A stretch of 64,000 nt of DNA from Lineus longissimus (GCF_910592395.1 NC_088309.1:21144599-21208598), one strand, 5' to 3'. Positions 12,701 to 25,140 are shown, counted from the stretch's first letter. Notes: generated by a model from the letters alone, not told the origin. A program made the numbers and translations.

Positions 12701-15700
12701 TTATTAACTCTCCAAACAAAATTGGGCGATTTGAAATGTATTGGAAGTAGGGGAAAACCGGAGACCCATCAGGAAACCAGTAGATATTTTAGGGAATTTG
12801 TTTATCCAACACTGTAACAATTGCCTCTTGGAGAACAGTAGTTAGCCTGTGCATAATCAGTTAGCAGGTATCTGTTGACCCCCAACTCCATGCTGCAACT
12901 TATCTCGGCAGTTTATGCCCATGTACTAACTAACAGAGAATGGGAATGTCTTTGAATTGTATTGTTGTTGCGTCTTCAATGGGACCCCTCTACTCCCACC
13001 TTGATTGAATTCTGGTGCGTCTTTTGTCATCTTGTTGGTCCAAATAATGTCTGTCATGTCCTTCAGCTTGGTCACATCACACTCAGTCCAAACTTTTGTA
13101 GCATCATGTAATCAATGTTGCTATCACTAACCTCGTGTTCATTTTAAAACTCAGGGCAGTTTGGTTTCTTGTAATTAGTGCAGGCATATGAATGGATGCC
13201 AGGAAATCTGTATCAGCCTGTATGATCTTGGACAGCATGCAGCTGTCTTGATGCGGACATCTGACAGTGTTTAATACATTTTCCATTCAAATGTCAAAAG
13301 CTCAAATGTGGTTTCTTCAGATTCAATTTCTGAGTAAAATCTCAGATTTGTTATCTAAATTCTATGTGTGACATGATGCATTTGTAGTGTAATGACGAAA
13401 GAAGTGATTGGATAGTTGTTATAAGAGTAAGCATGTTGTATCAAGCTAAGAATTGTTGTTTCTCTTCCAGGCGATATCCAGAGCCATCTCCAGTCCATGT
13501 TCTACCTTCTCCGACCTCAGGATACTATCAAGATTGTAAGTCAACGTCAAGTCAAGTCTATTTGGCGCAATGTTTCCAATAAAATCCCTGATCAAATTAT
13601 TGTTGCGCTTCACAGCCTGAAAGGAAGTGTCATCTGCTCAAAGATACCGGCAATGTCAAGTAACGTATTGTGACTGGTTTTCTTTTGGACTTGGTCCATT
13701 TTGTGTGTTGATACTCTTTAATAGTCAAGGAAGAAACTGGCAGGGCTAGAAATTCACGAATGCAATAGAGGCAGTCGATTTTGTGGCAGCTTTCTCGTCA
13801 TTTATTTCCATTGAAGTGTGCCTGTTTTCTCTATAAAGAGCCCCAAATACCCTGTACTCTTTTAAAAGAAACAAACCGGAGCCCTACACTTGATGGGTAA
13901 ATGTATTTCTCTCTTATCTCTCTGTAGGCTGTGAAGTTGGAGAGTGCACTTGGCAGGAACCGCTACCTGGCGTTGGTCGCCTGTTTTGGGCGACAGGACA
14001 CAGAGGAGAGTTTAATCCTTGGTATAGACATCAGTGACAAAACGACCATAGGAATGGTGCTACCTATATGGGCAGACATGACAATTAAGCTAGATGGAGA
14101 TGGGTAAGTGAGTGTGTTACTGCAATCTGGTTAGTGTCAATTATAATACTAGGTCTTGTGTACACAATCATCCCCTAGTCACCCCCTAACTCAGGAAAGC
14201 CAGAACTTTTAGACCCCCTAGCAAATCATGGGAAGTCTTCTCCAGATGGAATGTCTGCCAGTTGCTAATAATGGTTTATTTCTTATTTCAGTGGGTTTAT
14301 TGTGACCTCCAGTGACAGGAGCTATATCCTCAAACCTGTCTCTGTTCAGGCCATGTGGTAAGTTGACTTTCAGGTTAATATTCCCCTCAACTTGAGAAAT
14401 GACGGCATGTGTTTGCAGATAAGGAATGACATATCAAAAAATCTAGTTCCTGGGCTGGATCTAGTTCCTGGTTGAGCCTAGTTGGAGCTCAAATTCTCGT
14501 TACTATTCAAACGATGTTTGCGTCACAATCACATCATGACTTTCTTGAAAAAAAGTTCAACCATTTCAACGGAGTGGAAGAGAACTATGCAAACATCTTG
14601 GATCTTCAATTTTCTGGGTCAATGAGAATTCCAACAAGCCAGCATTACATGTTTGCACTTCAGGCTAATTTTTCAATGTAAATATCTGATTCTTAAAGTG
14701 CATATTTTTTGGAGTGTTTCAGAATGCATTGGATTTATACTTGAGGGTTATAAATTTAACCTGATTTCAGTTATTTGTTGGAATTCAAAATTTGGTGAAA
14801 TTGCCTCTGTGTCTGTCACTACATCACGATCACATCAGATTTCACCAAGTTTCCCGAGTGACATTATTCTTATGTTATCTGTTTCAGGTCAGCTCTTCAG
14901 AGCTTGCACAAGGCGCTGGAGATCTCTCGCACACACTACTACTTCGCCGGTGGACTGACACACACCTGGTTAGGTTACTACGAGAGTAAGATCAGCTCCG
15001 ACAGACATGCCATCAACGAATGGAATACTATGGAGGATATTTTGTCTCCAAAGAGTGATAAATTGCTTTTATCTGAGGAGTAAGAACATTTTGAAGTTTA
15101 TTGAGATCATTGATGTAGGTGTACTTATTCATACGATGCAGAACCGGATAGAAAAATCTGGGCATTTTGTTCCAACTTCTGCCCAAAGTGATCAAACATG
15201 TCAAAAGAGTAATGTGCAATTAACTCACGTGGCTTCAGAGGCCAGAGTTCAATCTAGTCTTTATCCCATGAATACTAAATACTTTGCATCCCCAATCCTC
15301 TTGCTACTAATTGCCATCCTTCTATTTCCTTCAGGGACAAGGACAGTCTTGAATTTACATTGAGAACCAAGCTCAAAGAGGTCATGATGACAGTTGACCT
15401 CGAGGAGGCCACCAGTAAACAGGTATGTAAGCTCAAATTGAGTCAAATTCTATACTTTTAAGGACGTTGGACTTGGGATATCTGATTCAGTTTGTTTCAC
15501 TGAGGTCTCTTGTAATTTTACTTGGCATAATATAATCAAGGTTGTGTTGGTTGATGTGATATCAACTGGTTCGTCAAGGGGAGGTGGGTTTGAGTGAAGT
15601 TGGCTTTGTAAGGAGAAAAATCTAAAAATCTATTCATGCTTGTTCCTACTCTCCACAAATTATCGCATATTTGACATTCTTTTCAGATTCGTACTCAGGT

Positions 15701-18700
15701 TGAGGAAACAATGGGGATGGACCTGAGAGAGTATAGGAGCTTCATCGACCAAGAAATCCTACTTATTTTTGGACAAATGGACTCTCCGTCCAAGATCTTC
15801 GACTACCTCTATCTTGGCTCAGAATGGAATGCTTCCAACCTTGAAGAGTTGAAAGATAACGGGTAAAACTTCCTGATTATTCTTTTATAGGCATGTTAGA
15901 GTTAAAGATTTCTTACATCTGTTTATTATTCATTGTTTGGGAGTTCTCACAAAGTGCCTTGCAACAAACAACCGGACAGTCTGCCCTCAATCCGACACTA
16001 GGAATTGTAAATAGAGTTTGTAATAGCTATTTTGTCACCTCATGTAAACAACTCTTTAAAGGGAAATCCTGAAGAATTTGAGTTACCGAAATTTCATGCG
16101 TCCTTCATCATATTCCATATCTCTGTAAGCGTGTTTTCTTCACTGACGTGTTTAACTCACTTTCGTAATTACCACTTTCAGAGTTGGCTATATCTTAAAC
16201 GTGACGAGAGAAATTGACAACTTCTTTCATGGAATGTTCGACTATATGAACATCAGAGTATTTGACGTGGAAGAAAGTGACTTGCTCAAGTACTGGGAAA
16301 AGACGTACAAGTTCATTAGAAAAGCAAAGTGAGTTAGAGAAATTGTTCAATGTTGATATTATGCACACTTAACTTTTTCATGACGCTCTTAGGAAACTCG
16401 ACTTATCTACGCATTGGTGATGTCATTTGATATCATCATACAAGTTATGGGTACATTTGCCTCAACCAAAATGCATTGAGGGAAGTGCTCAGGCCTTAGT
16501 TTTAACTCCGATCTGGAGTTTTGAGTTCATTTGAAACCTCCTCCTCCTCCTCCGTTTCAGGGATCAGGGTTCAAAGTGTCTGGTACACTGCAAAATGGGG
16601 ATCAGCAGGTCTGCCTCCACTGTAAGTACAACACCCACCATCAAAGACTTGAGAATTTTTAAAATGGTTTGAATATATTCTGTTGGTGCCAAGTCGGCCA
16701 AGTGATAATGATATTGAGTTCTGTATCGCTAAGATGCCATGCGCTACCGCTGCCACAAATCAACTTGAGGAGACGCCAACACCTTGGCCTTGCATCTAAA
16801 GCTGTTTCAAGTATAAAATACCCTCTCCTTCACTTGCAGGTGATAGCTTATGCAATGAAGGAGTATAACTGGACCCTCCAGGAGACGCTCCGCTATGTCA
16901 AGGAGAAGAGAAGTTGTATCAATCCGAACAGGGGATTCCGTGCCCAGCTGCAGACGTACCAAGGAATATTGGATGCTAGGTATGCCAGAAAGAAATTTGA
17001 TGGTGCATCCACGTTCTGACCTCTCAGTCTTAACATTTCTTATGAAGTATAGACTTACAACTTTTTAATTCTTAAATTTCTTTTCATTCTGTCTTACCTC
17101 CGTACCAATGGATTGTGTTAATTGACCTTTCAGCAACCAGAGAAATAATCTGCTGTGGAAATCAAAGTCTGATCAAGATTTGAAAAAGAGCCTTCTTGAG
17201 GAGGAGGCAGATATAGCTGATCGATTGTTCTATGAGGAGCATGGCATGCTGTCTCCGTCGTTACATAACCGGCCGCAGTCTTGGGGACCAGAGAGTAAGG
17301 CCTATGATGATGACATAGTCATGGCAGAACCAGGTAAGAGCTGGTTTGTCTCCTAAATAAGACGCAGGAGAGATATCTTCAGGACACTTTGTTGTCCATA
17401 CTGAGGTCGTTTGGTTTTGGAAGCTTTTTACAACTTCTCATGTTAAATGTTGGGCATTAGAAACTTAAGTCCATCACCAGAGGGGTTGCTTGAACAGAAG
17501 CCGGTAGTAGTGTGTACAGAACCAACTCTGCCATCTCTTTAAATCCAAATAATGATCATCACTCCCTCTTCATTCTAGCAACTGGTAAAAGTATCACCGA
17601 ACAAATCCTCGCTGCAAAGTATGCAGACCTTCCTCAGTCGTTTGTGTCAAGTTCATTTGGATTTGAAAAAGACATTGAAATCAGCTCAAGAAGTGCTGAT
17701 TCCATGGAGGAGTATTTTCCGGACATTCCTACTCCAATGGAAACCGATTCACCTGAATACGGCCCAGATGAGGATGTGACATTGCTCTCATTTCGATCGT
17801 ATGTCAACCCAGACGAGTTAGCGGAAACTCTCCCAAATGGTGCTATGGAAGGTCTGAAAGTGGAAAAATGGGATGGAAGCTCCTCAGAGACCTCGTCTGA
17901 AACTGCTGCTGGTTTTTACAACTGTCTGAAATTACTTAGCGCCGATGGCAGAGAGACTTTGGACTCTGGTACGCAGAAACAAAAGGGTGATAAATCGAAT
18001 GTGAAAAAGATCCTTCCGGATGGAAGTTGGATAAGGGAGGTTCCGCCATCGCCGGAGGTGCCATATCTGATAGACTCCGGTGAACAGAGTGTCGAAGCTC
18101 CAGTTTTTACAGAAACTGAAGAAAAAGAGATTTTGATGAATTCGGGTATTGTTCAGAAACAAAAACACGGCTATGAGGAACTTTTGAAACAGAAGGGCCG
18201 GAAGGACGGTCATGTAAGGACTGCTTCAGGGGGAAGTTCTGAGTGCGAAGGGGACAATGTGAGTGATTATTCAGGCAGTGATGAAAAGATAAACTTTATT
18301 GTTCCTGAGCATTACAGTAATGAGCCGGACCGACCGAGGGTCGTTAGTTTGGGAGATGAGGGCATGGATCTGCTGACAGAATCGACCACAGACGATTGTG
18401 ATGTTTCACCCAAGGGTTCCGGCATCTCACCGAGGGGTGAAGATGGCATGAGAAAGGGTGGAGATAAGGGGACAACTCAACCAGATGATGTTAGAAAGGA
18501 TGCTGATTCCTCAGACCAACCTGCTGGAGAGAGTTCCGAGGACAAAGAGAAGCGGACGTCTGTTATTTACGAAAGTGAGAATATCGCTCTAAGTCCAGGA
18601 CTGGTGCGGAGGACGATGAAGGAATTGGAACAAAAAACAAAGTGAGTCTTCTCTCCCTTTCATTTCACTTCTGTGCAAGACAATTTTTAGAGAATATATA

Positions 18701-20954
18701 TGAAAGTTCTAGAAGCCGTTGTGGTGATAATATGGCTTTAAAATAAAGACCTTGTAAAATTCCTTTCCCAAGTATAGAGACAATTCCATTGCTACCCTTT
18801 GCAGAACTTACATGTACTAGCTGATGTTTCATTTTCACAGGACTCAAGTTGCCCCAGGTAAATCACCGAGACCTGCAAGACGAGCTGAAAGCCTCAAGGA
18901 GAGACCAATGCCAAAAACGGTAGATGAAGAACGACGAAAAACAGTGGCTTTTCCAGTTTTGCAGAATCCATGTACAGGCATTGAGACAGCATCTAGTGAA
19001 GGTTCCTCGTCTCCACGAAGCAACTCATTCCGACCAACACCGGATTCCTCGCCAATCGTGTCTCGACGGAAAAAAGCCAAGATGTCGCTGAAAGTTGATG
19101 AGGATGCAGATGTAGATGCAGATGAGGATGATGAAAATGATCCGGAAAAAGATAGTTTCCTCGTGTTTAACCTCGGCGATGAGGAGGTAGTCGTCAAGAA
19201 GGGAAAGGTCAAGAGGCGCACAATGGGTGAGTAGCATTTGTTTCCCTGGCAAGAGGCACCCTGTAGGTAAAGCTACCTAACTGAACTTCATATAGATTCG
19301 TTGACTACAGTCTTAAGACAGTCTAAAGTTCACCGCCAGACCACGAGGATGTAATTGATGATACTATTGCAAAATTCTCACTTTCTCTGGATTAAAATAA
19401 CGTAACAAAAGACTGGTCAACATCTTGCTCAAAAGCAAAATGGCACAAGTTTGCAATAAATTGGTGTTTCTAGATGAAGTATAAACTTATCCTTTAATTT
19501 GTCTAATTTTTGCAGATTTTGAACAGCTGCAGGGCGACCTAGATAAATTGATATCAGAGACTAAGTCAGATGGAGAGGAAGTCCAGAAACCAGCTGCAGA
19601 TGGTGCAGACTCACAGGGGTCTGGGTCCGCTGATGAATCAGTTGACCACACATCAGGTCTTCCAGATATGCAATTAAAAGCACAAACACATGACATCGAT
19701 CCGGAACAGGGTAGATCAAAAGATGTGCTGACAGATGAGGAGTGTCCGTTACCACGAGGTACGGTCAAACTTCATAAGCAAAAGATCGAGCACAGAATGT
19801 CCGACCCCCATGCTCAATCACCGGTTTCTCCAACGTCACCTCAGGAGAAATTGAGTGGTAGTCCACCAACAGATAGTGTCTTTGGGAATTTTCCATCATC
19901 CAGTCCACCGCCATCAGACACACGTCCGGATCCAGTCCCCCTTAGGCCTGTTGCAGCTCCTGGTGCCATTTTACGGAATGATGAATTACCGGTGGCAGGC
20001 ATCGTCAAACAGCACAAAGAAATGATTGAAAATCGTCATCGAGAAAGTTTCAGTGATGTTGTGCCTGAAACAGATATCGATGAGTCTGTTAGAATGAATA
20101 AAGAAACTTTGAAACTGATTTGTCAGGTGGGGGAAAGTCTTTTGAATAGCCCAAGAGATTCTGAAGCATCCAGTACAGATGAGGATCGGTTACGACTAGG
20201 ATTTGTGCGGAAAATTGCGAGAGAACTTGAACTGAAAGGTGGCGTTTATGACAGACTGCAAAAAGTAGTCATTGTGGATAAAACACCTTTAATACCTTTT
20301 GGATCTGAAGAGGCTCTATTGTCACCAGAGCTACGGAGACAAAATAAGTTGGAGCGTGATCATGGGCATGAGTTAAAAAGATTGGGGTCACTGCCTGACA
20401 TGCGGCAGCGTCACCCTTCACCTAATGCTACAAACCGCCCTTCTTCTTTGTGTATAGAACCGAGGGCCGTACATTCCGCGGGTGAGGAAGACGAGGTCAT
20501 TTTACGTCGACAAAGTGTTGGGCCAATGAACAAAACGGCACAGTCTAGTTCAAAGCCACAACGCCAGGTCAAAAGTCTGGTTGATAAGTTTGAGACACCT
20601 AGCACGTCGCCCAAAGGCCTTTCTCCTTCGAGAATGGAGACTGAGGAAACAGTGGTATCTCCCACAAGGGATTTGCCTGCATCCCCAGAGTGTGGGATGG
20701 ACATTTCTCCAGAGCCTTCACCGTCTGCTTCTTTCAATCCCGAGCCCCAGTGTGCATCATCTGGGGCGGAGGATGAGGTACAAAAAGGGGGAGAGGTTTC
20801 ATCTAAGCCTCCACTACCCAGTCACTCCCTTGGAACTTGTCTGAGCCCACGCAAGGTTCGTAAACACCACGGCAAATCTCACCCACTGGAGAAACTCTCC
20901 GGTGATACCCCACCCGCAGGACGAACCAATAACCCCCTTTATAATACAATGTAA
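667..20954 (+). CDS. SSH: Slingshot-family cofilin phosphatase (SSH), 18 coding exons
   Basis: Slingshot is a dual-specificity phosphatase that removes the inhibitory phosphate from cofilin/ADF and so promotes actin filament turnover in the cytoplasm. Exons: 667-720, 2818-2879, 4625-4702, 8104-8175, 11206-11297, 13471-13535, 13928-14103, 14292-14357, 14888-15079, 15335-15422, 15687-15862, 16182-16328, 16561-16621, 16840-16979, 17134-17333, 17579-18641, 18841-19226, 19516-20954. All junctions are GT/AG and keep frame: 4557 nt, 1518 residues. Seen in order: start MALVTVQRSPTPS, the family N-terminal domain from SESYLAVKGAALILP (about residues 91-105), a DEK_C-like helical domain (about 295-350), the phosphatase domain (about 353-490) with HCKMGISRS (catalytic Cys about 433), a long Ser/Pro/acidic tail, and the terminal NPLYNTM found in vertebrate SSH2. 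It is slightly longer than human SSH2 (about 1420). Only the two small exons in the 5' part are uncertain. Confidence 0.95.
721..2817. other. SSH intron 1 (apart from the minisatellite at 2455-2720)
   Basis: This is non-coding sequence between the first two coding exons. I see short direct repeats (ctaggactaggag near 2120-2150) but no gene or RNA in it. Confidence 0.5.
2455..2720. repeat. Degenerate minisatellite in SSH intron 1
   Basis: A short word, gggactgattgt followed by a ggaca(g/a) element and ttgaggaca, recurs at irregular 40-60-base spacing across the stretch just upstream of exon 2. Copies are diverged, some in partly inverted form. No coding function is apparent. Confidence 0.55.
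4625..4702 (+). CDS. SSH: SSH small exon, possible cassette exon A (78 nt)
   Basis: The exon is bounded by tttttcttag and cg|gtgagaac. It is 78 nt long, enters and leaves in phase 2, and stays open in the slingshot frame, encoding a Ser-rich then basic peptide (SSDSSQSSALRKLKRACNTV and following). It can be included or skipped without breaking the reading frame. I know no counterpart in this part of vertebrate SSH, so this is a prediction from splice signals and frame only. The basic RKLKR run could act as a short localisation signal; that is inference. Confidence 0.6.
8104..8175 (+). CDS. SSH: SSH small exon, possible cassette exon B (72 nt)
   Basis: A pyrimidine-rich acceptor (tttctttattctactag) and the donor ctaag|gtaacc bound a 72-nt segment. 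It is open in the slingshot frame (PRSNRCLVFHTFDLATNRTS...) and is again phase 2 on both sides. It joins correctly to the conserved exon at 11206. Including or skipping exons A and B would give proteins of 1518, 1492, 1494 or 1468 residues. No family conservation is known to me, so support is moderate. Confidence 0.55.
10030..10215. mobile_element. MITE, 'AACCTCTCT' family, copy 1 (SSH intron)
   Basis: The left end tggaacctccctgagcagac is the imperfect reverse complement of the right end gtcttaatagagaggttcta. The terminal inverted repeats are about 27 bases, enclosing about 130 bases with no transposase. Related ends occur at 36741-36822 and 45089-45215, so this is a small non-autonomous DNA transposon family. 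Confidence 0.7.
11206..15422 (+). CDS. SSH: SSH N-terminal regulatory domain exons
   Basis: Six exons (11206-11297, 13471-13535, 13928-14103, 14292-14357, 14888-15079, 15335-15422) encode the conserved non-catalytic domain of slingshot. Landmarks are SESYLAVKGAALILP, GRQDTEESLILGIDIS, LDGDGGFIVTSSD, LKPVSVQAMWSALQSLHKAL and INEWNTMEDIL, each close to the human SSH1/2 wording. In the family this domain contributes to F-actin-dependent activation and substrate selection. The phases of all six junctions agree. Confidence 0.93.
11642..11880. mobile_element. Long fold-back inverted repeat (MITE-like), SSH intron
   Basis: Two arms of about 100 bases (left from tgacccgctctacc, right ending ggtagagcgagtca) are near-perfect reverse complements around a spacer of about 20-25 bases. 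The transcript would fold into one long hairpin. It lies in the SSH intron after the exon ending at 11297. A palindromic MITE is the simplest explanation; a small-RNA precursor is an alternative. Confidence 0.8.
15687..16979 (+). CDS. SSH: SSH DEK_C-like and dual-specificity phosphatase exons
   Basis: Exons 15687-15862, 16182-16328, 16561-16621 and 16840-16979 encode the end of the DEK_C-like helical region and the whole catalytic domain: FGQMDSPSKIFDYLYLGSEW, NVTREIDNFFHGMF, the P-loop KCLVHCKMGISRSAST and VIAYAMKEYNW. The HCxxGxxR catalytic loop is intact, so the enzyme should be active. The general-acid region follows IRVFDVEESDLL. If the last intron were retained, the frame would continue 13 codons past 16979 and stop near 17019; I treat that as intron retention, not a real end. 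Confidence 0.96.
17134..20954 (+). CDS. SSH: SSH C-terminal tail exons
   Basis: Four exons (17134-17333, 17579-18641, 18841-19226, 19516-20954) encode about 1030 residues of mostly disordered tail, rich in Ser, Pro and acidic residues with many SP sites. Such tails in SSH carry 14-3-3 and F-actin contacts (family knowledge). An Asp/Glu run lies near 19100-19150. A short basic-amphipathic motif recurs: GLVRRTMKELEQ (about 898-910), RGTVKLHKQKIEHR (1120-1133) and GIVKQHKEMIENR (1201-1213). The last seven residues are NPLYNTM, stop TAA at 20952-20954. Confidence 0.92.
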
Positions 20955-23450
20955 TGTTCGTATATGACCTCATTCTCGTTATGGTAGAATTCACATGGCG
21001 TTCACGTTCGATGACTCGCATGTCATGATTTACGCATGAGAAAGAGTTTTCGCAGTAATGCAAAAAACACCTATGTGGTCTGTACTTCCGATATTATTCA
21101 TTCATTCTTCTGTTCATGTGTGAAGCATGACAGGTGACAGTGCACCTTCCATGTCAACTCTACCAAATGGTTTGACAGGCTGGGTGTTAACAGGCTGTAG
21201 AAGAACACTGTGACCTTTGCATTGGAAAACTAAAAACGGGTCTCGGAGACTTCAAAAGAGGAGGACATTATTGAGAAGCTTGAAAGCCATGCTTGTGTAC
21301 TACTCGGTACTGCATGGAAAAAACTTGCCAGAGAAACTGTACCCACCTTGGGCCATGTATTTGCTCTAAAATGTACTCTTGTCACAACCGAGTAAAGAAT
21401 GGGTTAATATGGTTGTATAAAGTTTAATTTGTAATCCCATCTATGTTGCTTTGTAAAAATGAGAATTTGATGATGAGATGGTGTTCGATGAGTGATTGTC
21501 AAAATTGGCAAATGACAGCTGAATTTAACCCTTCATGGACATAAATAAAGACCAGTAGTCTTTATCAATTCTTGTTACCAGGTATGAAATAGTCATCAGT
21601 TCATTGTAGCCTAGTTGCTTCATGTACATGTATGTATAATATGAGCTTGAATGTTCAGGAAATCATGCAGCTGTGAGGCATCTAGGGTGTATTGCATATA
21701 TTTAAAGGGGGGTTATAACCAAGAACTTTGAATTGAAATTGAATTGTAAGCTGCTCTGATGTAATGTGCTGTATTCGGTGCCATTGAAATACCTTGCCAA
21801 ACACTTTAAGATTTAAATCTGTATATAATTTGGATTTGAAAAAACTCCACTTTATTTTGGTTAAAATTTACTAGATTTTATTTTGTGCCTGTGAATATCT
21901 TGTGGTTTGTTAATATTTTCTCAGCTGTACATTAACTGCCTAACCTTGCTGCCTAACAGACTGCTCAAACAGCTGAGAATTTGTCCGATATCAAATCAGT
22001 GGAATTAAACAAAAGTAATTCGGTCATAACACCATGAAAATTCATCTGTTCGGTTATTATGATGAAGAAATGTTCTTTTTACAACAATAGGAAATTTATC
22101 TTCAAACAATCTATCTTGATCACGAGAAATGAAGTTATGATTTAAAGGCTGCATTTGGAAAAGGACATTTTTTAGTTCAGACAAGTCCATGCAAGTCCTA
22201 GTCTTTAATTTGTGTATTTGTTCACCTACATACTTGTAATTATTGTACAGCATTTAAAGTATGGTTTGACACAGATTTATATGATTTTGTGCTCCTGTAC
22301 ATAAGATTCAGTTCTTTCTATTGATGACTTAAAAGATTTTTGATTCGTTATTCTTATTCTTGTAATTTGTGATAATTTGACGAGTAGTTCTGTGGTGAAT
22401 TGTTGTTTACATGTATTGTACAAGGTAGCAGATATGATTACTCAACTTTCATCAATCTAAGACTGTTTTTGAATATTCAAGTTGAGGCCCCAAGACATAC
22501 AGAGGGTTTGATGCCATAGGGATGTTCAGTATGGATAGACAATGGGTTGATGACGCCAATTGTCCGATCCTCATGATGTCATGTTTTGACCTTGCCTTTG
22601 TTTCGATATTTTTGTGATTGATGAAGCGATCTTAGATAGGTGAAGGTTGAGTAATTTCCAGTGAGAACTTTGAGTTTATTTGAATATATAGTGTTCCTGT
22701 GTTGGAGTAGCACCAAACCTCGGCGTCAAAGCTGCAAGTGCACTGAATGATAAAATCCTTCTCTTTGGATTCCAACAGCAATGGATGGCAAATACATGAC
22801 CAACGACTGCGAGAAGATGCACAGCATCAGTGGAATGAGGCTGACGTGGTAATTGGTAATTGGTAATTTTATTCGGCCAGCATAATAATTAAAGTACATG
22901 TATGAGATTTTTAACAGTGGAAATAACGGCCAGGGACACAGCCAAGATCAACAATTAGATCGCTTATGGCTGTGCCCCGTGGACATTGCTCACTCTGTTG
23001 CACTACCGGATATGTTACATCAGGTAGCGCACTGATATTAATCTGATGTCACATCATTGTTTAACCTTTGATGGTCACACATTAGCCATCCAGTGTAGCG
23101 GTGATGACGTCAGCTGCAATTCTTCTATAAAAGCAAGCATTTTCATATTTTGTAAAATCTTTAATAAGCTGTGCGTTAGAGCAATGTTCTACCCTAGAAG
23201 CTATGTAAATGGTGCTTTTTTGTACTTCAATGCCTCTGAATGTAGGTTCTCTTGGCTCATGTTGAATGCAGCAAATACTTGTAGACATCTATCATTTTGT
23301 TGTAAGAATTTCATCAATAAATTTTGATGAGAAGAAAATGATAGATTTTGCTTTTCTTATGCATAGGTGACAGTAAGATGTGACTATGTTCATTATTGAG
23401 GATTTCTACGCTCATACTATCATGAAAGTTGCCCCTAATCATGTTAAGAC
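20955..23450 (+). other. SSH 3' UTR and downstream AT-rich DNA
   Basis: No coding signal follows the SSH stop. AATAAA hexamers on the + strand at 21544-21549 and 23316-23321 are candidate polyadenylation signals, giving 3' UTRs of about 0.6 or 2.4 kb. The stretch is T-rich with ACATGTA-type words. A small inverted repeat (gggacacagcc ... ggctgtgcccc) lies at about 22930-22985 and may be a transposon scar. Which signal is used cannot be told from sequence. Confidence 0.4.
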
Positions 23451-23489
23451 AATGTCATTTGAAAAACTGCACCCATGAAAATGTGCTCA

Positions 23490-24800
23490 CCCTCATTAGA
23501 GAAAAACTTACTTTCTTTCGAGACACCCTGAATAACAAAGTCTCCATCCAGTACATCTCCTCGTTTTTAGGGTACAGCCTATTTTCTTTTGGGACACCCT
23601 GAATAACAAGGTCTTATCCAATACATGAAAATCGTACCCACTGTTGGAAAACTGCCTGATGTTTTTGAGTGACCCTGAGTAGCCAGGTTTTCATTGTTTG
23701 GTAGAAATTCTTTTGGGACACCCTGAATAACAAGGTCTTCATCCAGTACATCTCACCCTCTGTTAGTACTGCTCAATGTCTTTTGGGACACCCTGAATAG
23801 TCTTCCAGTACATCTCGTCCTTGCTGAGGAACTACCTACATTCTTTTTGGACAGTCTGAACAGTCTGGTGTCTTTAGAGACGCCCTGAATAGCTAGGTCT
23901 GAAATCCAGTACATCTCATCGGAGTCATCCTTGTTTAAGAACACACTACATTCTTTTGGGACAGCCTGAATAACAAGGTCTTCATCCAATCCACTTCATC
24001 TTTTTAGAGAACAATGTGATGTCTTTTGAGACACCCTGAATAGCTGAGTCTTCATCCATGCAGTACATCTCCGCCTTGCTGGAGAACAACCTACATTCTC
24101 TTGGCACACCTAGAGTAGCTACCAACTTATCCAGTACATCCCATCCATGTTAGAGAACACGCTTGTTCAGGACAGCAAGTACAACCTTTTAGAGAACAAC
24201 CTACTGTCTTTTGGGACACCATGAATTGCTACGACTTCATCTATTACATCTCTTCCCTCTCGGAGAACAACCTGTAGTCTTCTGAGACACTTTGAGGTGC
24301 TAGCTTTCGTCCGTTATGCCCTCACCTTGTTAGAGAACAACCAACTGTCCATTGGTACATCCTGTGGCACGCGCTTCATCCATTACATCTCACCCTGTTA
24401 GAGAACAACCTACATTATTTTGGAACACCAAGAATGGCTTCCAACTCATTCAGTAATCTGGTCCTCGCAAGAGAACAACCCACTGACTCATGTGACACGC
24501 ATAACATTGTCTTCAACTTGGCCCAGATGCGACAATACCCCTTTCTCGAACAAGGATGAGATGAACTGGATGAAGCAGTAACCGTTCAGGATGGCCCCAA
24601 AACCAGTAATGCAAACATTCTACTGTTTTAGGACACCTACCTAGCCCAGCTTATCATTCATTTACATCTCACCCGTGTAACCAACCTTCTTTAGGACACC
24701 ATGAGGAGCTAGGTGTTCATTTAGTACATCTTACCCTTGTTGAGACACTCTCGACAGGGAGCTTGTCATCAAGCACATCTTGTCCTTGTTGGAGAGTAAC
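23490..24800. repeat. Diverged tandem array, unit about 70-125 bases
   Basis: A composite unit recurs more than twelve times: ttttgggacaccctgaata, then a tag such as acaaggtcttcatccagtac, then atctcacc and ttagagaacaac. Spacing varies through small insertions and deletions, and identity falls toward the right end. It lies just beyond the SSH 3' region. ORFs across it are chance readings of the repeat. Confidence 0.75.
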
Positions 24801-25140
24801 CCATCGTCTTCTGGGTCACCAACCATATCCAGTACTACCGAGGGTGTTCCCCGCAGTTGCTCCAAGCTTATTCCGCCGGAAGAGCGTACTAGTGAGCTGG
24901 GCCATTCTTGTGAAAATGGTCTGGGTGCGTCACCCGCAATTGGCATTGGTTTATTACGAACTTGCAATGTTTTATACTAAATATTTTCGTCATTAATGGT
25001 GTTGCATGGTGGTGGTAGTAGTTGCGCCGTCATTGGTTTAACCCTCTAAAGACAGTTCTTTCCTTAATATATCACTATAATAGTAGGCATTTCCTTTTCC
25101 CTCTCAGCTCCCGCACTGCAACTACTAAGGCCTAACCAGA
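24801..25140. other. Unassigned intergenic DNA
   Basis: I see nothing beyond short chance ORFs and a small gtggtggtagtagt run near 25010. Confidence 0.4.

Noticed and set aside
16840-17019. Slingshot ORF reading through the donor at 16980 to a stop at 17017-17019
   Set aside because: The next exon (17134) continues the conserved family sequence in phase; the read-through is just intron sequence.
18844-19221. 125-codon minus ORF, Ser/Thr-rich
   Set aside because: Antisense shadow of the acidic slingshot exon; its composition mirrors Asp/Glu codons.
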